The notes under the pieces: generated by a model
What the model was told of the DNA's origin: nothing
What the model saw: only the letters and a program-made list of their open reading frames with translations
Database searches by the model: none
Made by a program: the position numbers and the translations under genes
DNA from: RGIG7450 sp045577655
GTDB lineage: Bacteria; Bacillota; Clostridia; RUG12999
DNA length: 18,744 nt
NCBI GenBank assembly: GCA_045577655.1
Contig: JAZNIU010000040.1
Span: 1 to 18,744 of the forward strand
Direction: 5' to 3'
In this document: piece by piece, positions 1 through 7,282 of the stretch
Layout: each line of letters opens with the position of its first letter
Numbering within the stretch: position 1 is the stretch's first letter

Positions 1-21
1 ATAATAAATCAGAGGTGAATT

Positions 22-459
22 ATGGTGAAATTTCTGAGCAAAAGTTTTGACGAGCTGACCACAAAAGAGCTGTATGAAATTATGAAGGCGAGAAACATGG
101 TGTTTCTGCTGGAACAGAAAATTATTTGCCAGGACCTTGACGACGTTGACTATGAAAGTCTGCACTGTTTTATGGTGGCAAACGGCAGGGTAGCAGCATA
201 TTTAAGAGCATTTTATACTGATGAAAAGACTGTCCGGATTGGCAGAGTTTTAACCGTCAGCCACGGACGCGGGCAGGGCAAAGAGCTTATGGAGAAAAGT
301 ATTTCTGCAATAAAAGAAAAAATGCCCTGCAATAAAATATATATTGAGGCACAGAAACATGCAATCGGATTTTATGAAAAACACGGGTTTAAGGTGACTT
401 CGGGCGAATTTCTTGATGAGGGAGTTGTCCACGTGGCAATGGAACGAAATATTGACTGA
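22..459 (+). CDS. ElaA-like GNAT N-acetyltransferase
   Basis: This 145-residue protein belongs to the GNAT fold, which transfers the acetyl group of acetyl-CoA to an amine. The N-terminal half (residues about 20-55) has the ElaA-type pattern of R-x-x-V-F-x-x-E-Q followed by a D-L-D-x-x-D stretch. The acetyl-CoA pyrophosphate loop is seen at about residues 81-90 as R-G-Q-G-K, after a V-R-I-G-R-V-L strand. A C-terminal F-Y-E-K-H-G-F segment is typical of the family. An AGAGGTG ribosome binding site lies just before the ATG, so the start is well supported. The acceptor substrate is unknown. The next gene has its own promoter, so this gene probably ends a unit that begins outside the window. Confidence 0.85.
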   Translation: MVKFLSKSFDELTTKELYEIMKARNMVFLLEQKIICQDLDDVDYESLHCFMVANGRVAAYLRAFYTDEKTVRIGRVLTVSHGRGQGKELMEKSISAIKEKMPCNKIYIEAQKHAIGFYEKHGFKVTSGEFLDEGVVHVAMERNID

Positions 460-477
460 CAAAAAAGATGAAATCTA

Positions 478-506
478 TGGACAAACAGGAAAATTTATGA
501 TAAAAT
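478..506 (+). promoter_or_regulatory. Sigma-A-type promoter for the Ldh2/malic enzyme unit
   Basis: A -35 box TGGACA (478-483) and a -10 box TAAAAT (501-506) are separated by 17 bases, with a TG dinucleotide just upstream of the -10 (extended -10). Transcription would start near 513, about 18 bases before the first ATG of the downstream dehydrogenase. Box match and spacing are seen; activity is inferred. Confidence 0.55.
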
Positions 507-530
507 ATAAAGTAAAGAATTTAACAAAGA

Positions 531-1662
531 ATGCGTGTTGTAGATATGGCAAACACAATTAATTTCAGTTACGGAAAATTAAAAAACTTTTGCGAAACAG
601 CATTTGACAAATTAGGTTTCAAACATGAAGACAGTGTTAAAATCACAGACGTTTTATTGCTTTCCGACCTTTACGGAATTGAATCCCACGGAATGCAGAG
701 ACTTGTGCGTTATCATAAAGGTATAGAAAAAGGACTTATTAAAATAGAAGCAAAACCGGAAGTGGTTTGTTTCTCTTATTGTTGACGGTCACGACGGTAT
801 GGGTCAGCTCAACAGCTGTTTCACAATGGAAAAGACCATTGCAAAAGCAAAAGAGTCGGGAATATGTATTTCAAGTGTTCGTAATTCAAACCATTTCGGT
901 ATAGCAGGATATTATGCAAAAATGGCGGCAGACAATGGTCTTATTGGTTTTGCAATGACAAACTCAGAAGCCATCATGGTTCCCACTTTCAGCAGAATGG
1001 CTATGCTTGGAAGTAACCCGATTGCTATGTCCATGCCTGCAAAACCCTATCCGTTCTTCTTTGACGCTTCAACAACAGTTGTTACACGCGGCAAGCTTGA
1101 AGTTTACAACAAAAATTCAAAAGCACTTCCTGAAGGCTGGGCTCTTGACAAAAACGGCAAAGGTTCAAGCGACGCAGCAGACGTTCTTAAAAACATTGTT
1201 GCCAAAGCAGGTGGCGGCATAATGCCTCTCGGTGGCGAATTTGAACAGACAGGCAGCCACAAAGGATACGGTTATGGTATGCTTTGCGAAATTTTCTGTT
1301 CAATTATTTCTATGGGTATGACATCCAACCACACACACATTAACGGCAAAGGCGGAACATGTCACGGTTTTGCAGCTATCAATCCGGACATTTTCGGAAA
1401 TTCTCAGGATATTATTGACCATCTGTCTACATTCCTTGAAGAGCTTCGTGCTGCTCCTAAAGCAGAGGGCGCTGCACAGATTTATACTCACGGACAGAAA
1501 GAAATTCTTGCGTATGCTGACCGTATGGAAAACGGTATTGACATAAACGTTAACACTGTTGCGGAAATGGTTGATTTCTGCAAATTTGCTGAAATGTCTG
1601 TTGAAGAATATTTAGGCGATATAAATCTTGAGTCTGTGAAAAAAGACAGCTCATATACCTAA
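531..1662 (+). pseudogene. Malate/L-lactate dehydrogenase (Ldh2 family), frameshifted
   Basis: This is an NAD(P)-dependent 2-hydroxyacid dehydrogenase of the Ldh2/YlbC/AllD type, split into two reading frames. The first piece (531-785, 84 residues) carries the family G-I-E-S-H-G motif with the catalytic His at residue 53, and stops at TGA 783-785. The second piece reads from about 748 in the +1 frame to 1662. It holds N-S-N-H-F-G, N-P-I-A-M, the R-G-K segment, and P-L-G-G followed by K-G-Y-G, all in family order. The shift must lie between 748 and 785. The join lacks about four residues that relatives have before the V-D-G-x-x-G motif, which fits a deletion of about 11 bases better than a single inserted base. 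Apart from that junction the gene looks full length (about 370 residues) and is otherwise intact, so it is either recently inactivated or an assembly error. There is no strong ribosome binding site at 531; an alternative ATG lies at 546. The malic enzyme gene follows 11 bases downstream. Confidence 0.8.
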
Positions 1663-1673
1663 GAGGTGTAGAA

Positions 1674-2846
1674 ATGGATATTAAAAAAATTGCACTTGAA
1701 AAGCACTATGACTGGAAAGGTAAAATAGAAGTTGTTTCCCGCACACCAGTGAACAACAGTGACGATTTGTCGACTGCGTATACTCCCGGTGTTGCTGAAC
1801 CCTGTCTTGTTATTAAAGACAATCCTGAGAAATCTTATGAGCTCACACGCAGATGGAATCTTGTTGCAGTTATCACTGACGGTTCAGCGGTTCTGGGACT
1901 TGGCGACATTGGCCCTGAAGCAGGTATGCCTGTTATGGAAGGAAAATGCGTTCTTTTCAAAGAATTTGCAGATGTAGACGCTTTTCCTCTTTGTGTTAAG
2001 ACACAGGACGTTGATGAGCTTGTAAAGACTATTTACAACATTTCCGGCAGTTTTGGCGGAATAAACCTGGAAGACATTGCAGCTCCCAGATGTTTTGAAA
2101 TTGAACGCAGACTTAAAGAAATTTGCGATATTCCTGTTTTCCACGACGACCAGCACGGTACTGCAATTGTTGTTGCAGCAGCCCTTTTGAACGCGCTTAA
2201 GGTGGTTAAAAAGGATATTGATAAAATTAAACTTGTTATCAACGGCGCAGGCTCTGCAGGCATTGCGATTGCAAACCACCTTCTCCGTCTCGGCGTGAAA
2301 AATATGATTCTTTGCGACAAGTTCGGAATTATCTGCGAAGGTATGGAAGGGCTTAACTCTGCTCATGAGGAAATGAGCAAGAAAACAAACAGAGAAAAAA
2401 TGACAGGTACGCTTTTGGATGCTCTTGTTGGTGCTGATGTGTTTATAGGCGTTTCTGCTCCTAATATCGTGAAAGCAGAAAACATCAAATCTATGAACGA
2501 AAACCCAATTGTTTTCCCCATGGCAAACCCTGTTCCTGAAATCACCCGTGACGAAGCACTTGCAGCAGGCGCTGCAGTTGTTGGTACAGGTCGTTCCGAC
2601 TTCCCCAACCAGATAAACAACGTTCTTGCTTTCCCGGGAATATTCAGAGGAGCGCTGGATGTTCGTGCAAGTGAGATAAACGAAGAAATGAAACTTGCGG
2701 CTTCCTATGCTATAGCAAATCTCGTTTCAGACGAAGAACTCACAGCAGACTACATTCTTCCCAAAGCTTTTGACAATCGTATAGGCAAAACAGTTGCACA
2801 GGCTGTTGCAAAAGCTGCAGTTGAAACAAAGGTTGCAAGAAAATAA
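1674..2846 (+). CDS. NAD(P)-dependent malic enzyme
   Basis: This 390-residue cytoplasmic enzyme oxidatively decarboxylates malate to pyruvate and CO2, making NAD(P)H. Its length is that of the short bacterial malic enzymes without a phosphotransacetylase domain. Visible features are Y-T-P-G-V at 36-40 (catalytic Tyr), the K-C-V-L-F stretch with the catalytic Lys at 91, the metal-binding E-D-I at 133-135, H-D-D-Q-H-G-T-A at 157-164, and the nucleotide-binding loop G-A-G-S-A-G at 191-196. An AGAGGTG ribosome binding site precedes the ATG. The gene follows the broken Ldh2-family dehydrogenase by 11 bases and is presumably co-transcribed with it from the promoter near 478. A terminator follows it. 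Cofactor preference cannot be decided by eye. Confidence 0.95.
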   Translation: MDIKKIALEKHYDWKGKIEVVSRTPVNNSDDLSTAYTPGVAEPCLVIKDNPEKSYELTRRWNLVAVITDGSAVLGLGDIGPEAGMPVMEGKCVLFKEFADVDAFPLCVKTQDVDELVKTIYNISGSFGGINLEDIAAPRCFEIERRLKEICDIPVFHDDQHGTAIVVAAALLNALKVVKKDIDKIKLVINGAGSAGIAIANHLLRLGVKNMILCDKFGIICEGMEGLNSAHEEMSKKTNREKMTGTLLDALVGADVFIGVSAPNIVKAENIKSMNENPIVFPMANPVPEITRDEALAAGAAVVGTGRSDFPNQINNVLAFPGIFRGALDVRASEINEEMKLAASYAIANLVSDEELTADYILPKAFDNRIGKTVAQAVAKAAVETKVARK

Positions 2847-2854
2847 GAAATAAA

Positions 2855-2891
2855 ATAAAACCCGTCTTACTTTATGTAAAATGGGTTTTAT
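2855..2891 (+). terminator. Rho-independent terminator after the malic enzyme gene
   Basis: The arms 2855-2870 and 2876-2891 pair over 16 positions with one mismatch and one G-T pair, around a TTTAT loop. The 3' arm ends in a T-rich stretch that continues as CTTT. It lies nine bases after the stop codon at 2846. ridA begins only 18 bases later with no visible promoter between, so some read-through is likely. Confidence 0.8.
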
Positions 2892-2909
2892 CTTTCGTAG
2901 GAGACAAAA

Positions 2910-3281
2910 ATGAAAAAGATTGAAACAGTAAAAGCCCCTGCGGCAATAGGCCCATATTCCCAGGCAATAAGAACGGGCAATATGGTTATAACTTCAGGGC
3001 AGATACCGATAGACCCTAAAACAGGGGAGCTGACGGGAGCAGACATTTCTGCCCAGACAGAGCAGGTAATTAAAAACCTTTCTGAGGTGCTTCACGCGGC
3101 AGATTGCGGCCTTGAAAATGTTGTGAAGACAACCTGCTTTTTAAAGGATATGAAAGATTTTGCAAAGTTCAATGAAGTGTATGCAAAACATTTTGCCCAA
3201 AAACCGGCAAGGTCCTGCGTTGAAGTTGCGGCTTTGCCCAAGGGCGCTCTTGTTGAAATTGAGGTTATTGCAGAAATTTAG
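2910..3281 (+). CDS. ridA: RidA family 2-iminobutanoate/2-iminopropanoate deaminase
   Basis: RidA (YjgF/YER057c/UK114 family) hydrolyses reactive enamine/imine intermediates made by PLP enzymes, releasing ammonia and protecting other PLP enzymes. The 123-residue length is the family norm. The family signature is present: P-x-A-I-G-P-Y-S-Q-A near residue 10, T-S-G-Q-I-P near 30, and the C-terminal P-A-R-S-C-V-E-V block with the substrate-binding Arg (about residue 105) followed by E-I-E-V-I-A. An AGGAG ribosome binding site lies just before the ATG. The TRIC-type membrane gene follows after 17 bases, so the two are probably one transcript. Confidence 0.95.
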   Translation: MKKIETVKAPAAIGPYSQAIRTGNMVITSGQIPIDPKTGELTGADISAQTEQVIKNLSEVLHAADCGLENVVKTTCFLKDMKDFAKFNEVYAKHFAQKPARSCVEVAALPKGALVEIEVIAEI

Positions 3282-3298
3282 TTTTTTGAGGGAAGAAT

Positions 3299-3931
3299 AT
3301 GGAAAATATTATTTTTATTCTGGAAATAATAGGTTCGGTGGCGTTTGCAATGTCAGGTGCAATACTCGGCATAAAAAAGAAGTTTGACATTTTTGGAATA
3401 ATGATACTGGGGGCTATTACAACGGTAGGCGGCGGTGTGCTTAGAGACATTGTCATAGGGGTTACCCCGCCTGTTATGTTCACAAACCCTATATACTGTC
3501 TTATAGCTGCAGTTGTTTCCCTTGTAATTTGCATTCCGGCGGTCTACAGGCTGTTGCTGAACAGAATTTTCTATAACATTTTTATGGTACTTATGGATTC
3601 GGCAGGACTTGCGGCATTTACAGTCACAGGCGTTGCCCACGCCTATAAAATCTGCGGAGGAGAAAACGTCTTTCTGCTTGTTTTCACGGGTGTTATCACC
3701 GGTATTGGCGGCGGTATTATCCGCGACCTTCTGGCAGGAGAGCAACCTTATGTTTTTAAAAAACATATTTATGCCTGTGCTTCCATTGCCGGAGCAATTT
3801 TATGTGCAATTCTTCTGAGCCAGATAAGCTTTGGAACGGCAATCCTTATAAGTATGGTAGTTATAATGGTGATACGTATTATTGCCGCATATTTCAAAAT
3901 AAATCTTCCAAAACCAAAAATAGAGCTATAA
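3299..3931 (+). CDS. TRIC (UPF0126/YadS) family membrane protein
   Basis: This 210-residue protein is very hydrophobic, with about seven membrane segments. It contains the family's internal duplication: G-G-G with a following R-D at residues 44-50, and again at 137-143, each after a glycine-rich helix. These match UPF0126, the bacterial members of the trimeric intracellular cation channel (TRIC) family, which form potassium-permeable pores. Bacterial homologues have also been linked to small-solute transport, so the substrate here is not certain. A GAGGGAAG ribosome binding site precedes the ATG. The gene ends at a hairpin terminator shared with the convergent trpB gene. Confidence 0.88.
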   Translation: MENIIFILEIIGSVAFAMSGAILGIKKKFDIFGIMILGAITTVGGGVLRDIVIGVTPPVMFTNPIYCLIAAVVSLVICIPAVYRLLLNRIFYNIFMVLMDSAGLAAFTVTGVAHAYKICGGENVFLLVFTGVITGIGGGIIRDLLAGEQPYVFKKHIYACASIAGAILCAILLSQISFGTAILISMVVIMVIRIIAAYFKINLPKPKIEL

Positions 3932-3960
3932 AAAATGGTGGCTTTTTCGCCACCATTTTT
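3931..3960. terminator. Bidirectional Rho-independent terminator between convergent genes
   Basis: Arms 3931-3942 and 3949-3960 are a perfect 12-bp inverted repeat (core ATGGTGGC) around a six-base loop. There is an A-run on one side and a T-run on the other, so it can end transcripts from both directions. It sits exactly between the stop codon of the TRIC-type gene and that of trpB (3963). Confidence 0.92.
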
Positions 3961-3962
3961 AT

Positions 3963-5165
3963 TTATCTTATTCCATATTTTTCAATTACATAGTCCATAT
4001 CCTTGTCGCCTCTGCCCGAGAGGTTTATAAGAACAGAACCGTGGTCCATTTCCTTTGCAAGTTTTATTGCATAGGCAACTGCGTGTGAGCTTTCAAGTGC
4101 AGGGATAATGCCCTCGAGTCGTGCCAGAGTGAAGAAAGCGTCAATAGCAGCTTCATCATCTATAACGTCGTAGGTTACGCGGCCACTGTCACGAAGAAAT
4201 GCATGTTCGGGACCGGAAGAGGGATAGTCAAGACCGCTTGCAACCGAGTAAACGGGAGCAGGCTCGCCATTTTCATCTTTCAGCATAATACTGTTGTAGC
4301 CGTGCATAATTCCTTCTGTACCATATTTTAAGCTTGCCGCATGGTCACCCAGCTTTTCGCCTTTGCCCAGAGGCTCAACACCATAAATATCTACAGGGTC
4401 ATTTAAAAAACCTGCAAACATACCTGCCGCATTTGAACCGCCGCCGACACAGGCAACAACTGCGTCGGGGAGATGACCTGTCATGCCGACAAATTGCTCT
4501 CTTGCTTCAATGCCGATAACACTCTGGAAATCACGGACCATCATGGGGAATGGGTGTGGTCCAAGAACCGAGCCGATACAATAGATGCTGTCTTTGTATT
4601 CGCGGCTATACGCTTCAAAAGCAGCGTCCACAGCTTCTTTAAGGGTTGCAAGTCCGTGAGTAACCTCGATGACATTCGCACCGAGTATTTTCATTCTGGC
4701 AACATTGGGTGCCTGTTTTTTTATGTCCACTGCGCCCATGTATATATCACATTCAAGACCAAAATAGGCAGCAGCGGTTGCAAGAGCCACGCCATGCTGA
4801 CCTGCACCTGTTTCGGCAATAACTTTTTTCTTGCCCAAATATTTTGCCAGAAGAGCTTCACCCATACAGTGATTGAGTTTGTGTGCGCCCGAGTGGTTAA
4901 GGTCTTCTCTTTTTGCATAAAGATGAACATTGCCAAGACTGTTGGACAGACGTTCAAGGTGAGTTATTGGAGTGGGACGGCCCTGAAACTCTGTTCTTAT
5001 TCTGCGAAGCTCGTTGATAAATTTTCTTGACTGACAGATGCTGAAATATGCTTCGGTTATTTCTTTCATAGCCTTTTTTAAATTATCGGGAACATAGCAC
5101 CCGCCATATTTCCCAAAAAAGCCATCCCGGTCGGGATAGTTTTTAAAATAGTTTTTAAAATCCAT
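3963..5165 (-). CDS. trpB: Tryptophan synthase beta chain (stand-alone, divergent TrpB)
   Basis: TrpB is the PLP enzyme that condenses indole with serine to give tryptophan. Starting at 5165, behind a GGAGGAAC ribosome binding site, it is 400 residues; the in-frame upstream extension to 5219 has no such site and overlaps the kinase gene. Catalytic residues are present: PLP lysine 96 in A-H-K, Glu118 in A-E-T-G-A-G-Q, the phosphate-binding G-G-G-S-N-A at 241-246, Asp313 in S-G-L-D-Y-P, and S-G-R-G-D-K-D at 383-389. The segment after the lysine reads L-N-H-C-M-G-E instead of the usual I-N-N-x-x-G-Q, which marks a divergent clade. No trpA or other trp gene is nearby. The gene is last in an operon with a histidine kinase, response regulator and methyltransferase, 14 bases after the kinase stop. 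Making tryptophan from free indole is the most likely role; this is inference. Confidence 0.92.
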   Translation of the reverse strand: MDFKNYFKNYPDRDGFFGKYGGCYVPDNLKKAMKEITEAYFSICQSRKFINELRRIRTEFQGRPTPITHLERLSNSLGNVHLYAKREDLNHSGAHKLNHCMGEALLAKYLGKKKVIAETGAGQHGVALATAAAYFGLECDIYMGAVDIKKQAPNVARMKILGANVIEVTHGLATLKEAVDAAFEAYSREYKDSIYCIGSVLGPHPFPMMVRDFQSVIGIEAREQFVGMTGHLPDAVVACVGGGSNAAGMFAGFLNDPVDIYGVEPLGKGEKLGDHAASLKYGTEGIMHGYNSIMLKDENGEPAPVYSVASGLDYPSSGPEHAFLRDSGRVTYDVIDDEAAIDAFFTLARLEGIIPALESSHAVAYAIKLAKEMDHGSVLINLSGRGDKDMDYVIEKYGIR

Positions 5166-5179
5166 AATCTGTTCCTCCA

Positions 5180-6580
5180 TTATATTAAGGGTAGCTCGAA
5201 CCAAAATGTTGAGCCGCATCCGGTTTCGCTTATTATTCCATAGTTTATGCCGTGAAGCTCAAAGATGTTTTTAACAATCGCAAGGCCAACACCAGTGCCA
5301 TTTTGCAGGCGATGGTGTGACACAGAAGATTTATAATATCTGTTCCAGACATAAGGATGTTCTTCTGCCGGTATGCCCTTTCCTGTGTCTGAAATACATA
5401 CTCTTACAAATTCACCCGATTTTTCAGCAACAATTTTCACTTTTTTGTCTTCGCCGGTGTAATTTATTGCATTGCCTATAAGGTTATATATAACCTGCTG
5501 AATACGTGCTTCATCTCCAAGGACATTATAACTTTCATTACAGGAAATGTCAAATGTGTAGCCGTTTTTCTCGGCAAAAACAGAAAAGCTGGTGAGAGCG
5601 CGGTTTATACTTTCTGTTATGTTAAAGGGTTGTTTGTTCAGTGAGATAACTCCCGACTCCATTCTTGACAAATCAAGAATATCCGTTACAAGAAGTGAGA
5701 GACGATCAGCTTCTTCCATAATGACATGTGCGTGTTCACTTCGTTTTTCAGGGTTGTCACCTGAAATGTCATGAATCATTTCCGCATAAGAGCGGATTAT
5801 TGTAAGCGGCGTTTTAAGGTCGTGGGTGACATTTGCCATAAGGTCACGACGGAGAATATCCGTCTTTTTAAGCTCGTACGCTGCGTGGTTCAGCACTGAT
5901 GAGAGTTGATTTATTTCTTCATAGTTTGCGCCTTTAAAGGTGACATCGTAGTTGCCTTTTATAAACCCGGTGGCAGACATTGTTATGTCTGATATGGGTT
6001 TTGACAGTTTGCGCGAAATGAAAAAGGAAAGTATAAATGCAATTATAAGAGATATTATTGTAACAATGAGCAGCTGGGTTTTTAAAACCTGTGTGGTAGC
6101 TCCCATAGGCTCAAGAGGGGAGGAAAGACACAGATAGAGCGTACCGACAGAACTTCCCTTTAAAATTGCTCCAAAGACCGCAGAATTATATCTGTTTGAA
6201 GAGTCTTTTGAAACAAAGGAGACAGAAGCCTGCCCTGAAAAAGCAAGTTTTTCTACAACTTCCGGTAAAAGCTGGTGAGTATAGCCGGCACTACCGGGAC
6301 TGTCTGCACCAATAATAGGTTTTCCGTAGGCGTCATACACGCCGACAGAAAGTCCGTTCTCAAAATGGGCTTTGACAACCATGTCAAGAAGCTCCAACCT
6401 GCCGGTATTATATTCGCGTACAATGTCGGCACCTGTATTTTTTATTTCAACCACTTTCATGGTTTCGTAAAAGCTGTTTAAAAATATTATTTGTATAATC
6501 CAGAGCAGACCGAGAATAAATATGGCAAAGCCGCCAAAATATATCCACAGTTTACGGCTGAGTTTCATTGGTTTACGCAT
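5180..6580 (-). CDS. Sensor histidine kinase (two-component system)
   Basis: This membrane histidine kinase of about 466 residues autophosphorylates on His and passes phosphate to the partner regulator encoded just upstream. The order is: short cytoplasmic start, membrane helix (about 10-34), extracytoplasmic sensor region (about 38-165), second helix (about 169-190), HAMP-like linker (about 191-243), then the H-box V-T-H-D-L-K-T-P-L with His at about 253. The ATPase domain follows, with N-box N-L-I-G-N-A-I-N-Y, D-T-G-K-G-I-P and G-T-G-V-G-L-A-I-V motifs. The sensor region has no domain I can name. Of two in-frame ATGs (6589 and 6580), 6580 is favoured because AGAAGG lies 10 bases upstream of it but only one base from the first. 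The response regulator gene ends 21 bases before it and trpB starts 14 bases after it. Confidence 0.93.
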   Translation of the reverse strand: MRKPMKLSRKLWIYFGGFAIFILGLLWIIQIIFLNSFYETMKVVEIKNTGADIVREYNTGRLELLDMVVKAHFENGLSVGVYDAYGKPIIGADSPGSAGYTHQLLPEVVEKLAFSGQASVSFVSKDSSNRYNSAVFGAILKGSSVGTLYLCLSSPLEPMGATTQVLKTQLLIVTIISLIIAFILSFFISRKLSKPISDITMSATGFIKGNYDVTFKGANYEEINQLSSVLNHAAYELKKTDILRRDLMANVTHDLKTPLTIIRSYAEMIHDISGDNPEKRSEHAHVIMEEADRLSLLVTDILDLSRMESGVISLNKQPFNITESINRALTSFSVFAEKNGYTFDISCNESYNVLGDEARIQQVIYNLIGNAINYTGEDKKVKIVAEKSGEFVRVCISDTGKGIPAEEHPYVWNRYYKSSVSHHRLQNGTGVGLAIVKNIFELHGINYGIISETGCGSTFWFELPLI

Positions 6581-6601
6581 AAATAACATACCTTCTAAAG
6601 A

Positions 6602-7267
6602 TTATTCGAATTTATATCCAAGTCCTCGCAAGGTGACTATATGGTCACGGTATTTGCCCAGACTTGTGCGAAGCATCTTTATGTGTGTGTCCACCGTACG
6701 GTCGTCGCCAAAAAAGTCAAATCCCCAGACGTCTGACAAAAGCTTTTCTCTTGAAAGAGCAAGTCCTCTGTTTAAAACAAGATAGAATAAAAGTTCATAT
6801 TCTTTGGGTGTCATAACGGCTTTTTCTCCGTCAATAAAGACATTTCTGCCGGGGATGTCTATTTCAAGTCCGTCTATTTTAAAGGTGGTTTCTTTTTTAG
6901 ATGACAAATTATACCGGTTGATAATAGCGCGAACTCTTGCCATAACCTCTTTTGGAGAAAAAGGTTTGACAACATAGTCGTCTGCACCAATTTCAAAACC
7001 AAACAGTTTGTCATACTCTTCCCCACGTGCAGAAAGCATAAGCACGGGAGTGTCAGAAAATTTCTTAATTTCTTTGCAGGCGGAAAATCCGTCCAGCCGG
7101 GGCATCATTACGTCCATAATTATAAGGTCAAAATTTTGCTCACGACATATATTCACGGCTTCCATACCGTCTTTTGCCTCTGTTACTTCATACCCTTCAA
7201 AAGAGGCATATTCTTTTAAAACCTCGCGTATTTTTTCCTCTTCGTCCACAATCAAAATACGATACAC
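6602..7267 (-). CDS. OmpR/PhoB-type response regulator
   Basis: This 221-residue cytoplasmic transcription factor is activated by the adjacent kinase. The receiver domain (about 1-115) has the acidic pocket D8-E9, the phospho-acceptor Asp52 in I-M-D-V-M-M-P, Ser79 in place of the conserved Thr/Ser, and Lys101 in V-K-P-F. A winged-helix DNA-binding domain (about 127-221) shows T-P-K-E-Y-E-L-L and D-R-T-V-D-T-H-I motifs and ends with R-G-L-G-Y-K-F. It starts with GTG, preceded by GGAG at a nine-base spacing. The methyltransferase-fusion gene stops 15 bases upstream, so the two are co-transcribed. Its target promoters are unknown; the operon's own promoter is one candidate. Confidence 0.95.
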   Translation of the reverse strand: MYRILIVDEEEKIREVLKEYASFEGYEVTEAKDGMEAVNICREQNFDLIIMDVMMPRLDGFSACKEIKKFSDTPVLMLSARGEEYDKLFGFEIGADDYVVKPFSPKEVMARVRAIINRYNLSSKKETTFKIDGLEIDIPGRNVFIDGEKAVMTPKEYELLFYLVLNRGLALSREKLLSDVWGFDFFGDDRTVDTHIKMLRTSLGKYRDHIVTLRGLGYKFE

Positions 7268-7282
7268 TTTTTATGGCTCCTT

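Noticed and set aside
768..790. Programmed +1 frameshift in the Ldh2 gene (RF2-like stop TGA followed by C)
   Set aside because: The P-site codon is TGT rather than the slippery CTT of RF2, no stimulatory ribosome-site spacing is seen, and the junction lacks residues relative to the family.
4473..5030. Plus-strand open frame of 185 codons inside trpB
   Set aside because: It lies fully antisense to a gene with intact catalytic motifs, has no ribosome binding site, and its translation is Cys/Phe/Lys-rich shadow sequence.
5166..5219. 18-residue extension of TrpB
   Set aside because: It overlaps the kinase gene and lacks a ribosome binding site; GGAGGAAC sits directly before the 5165 start.
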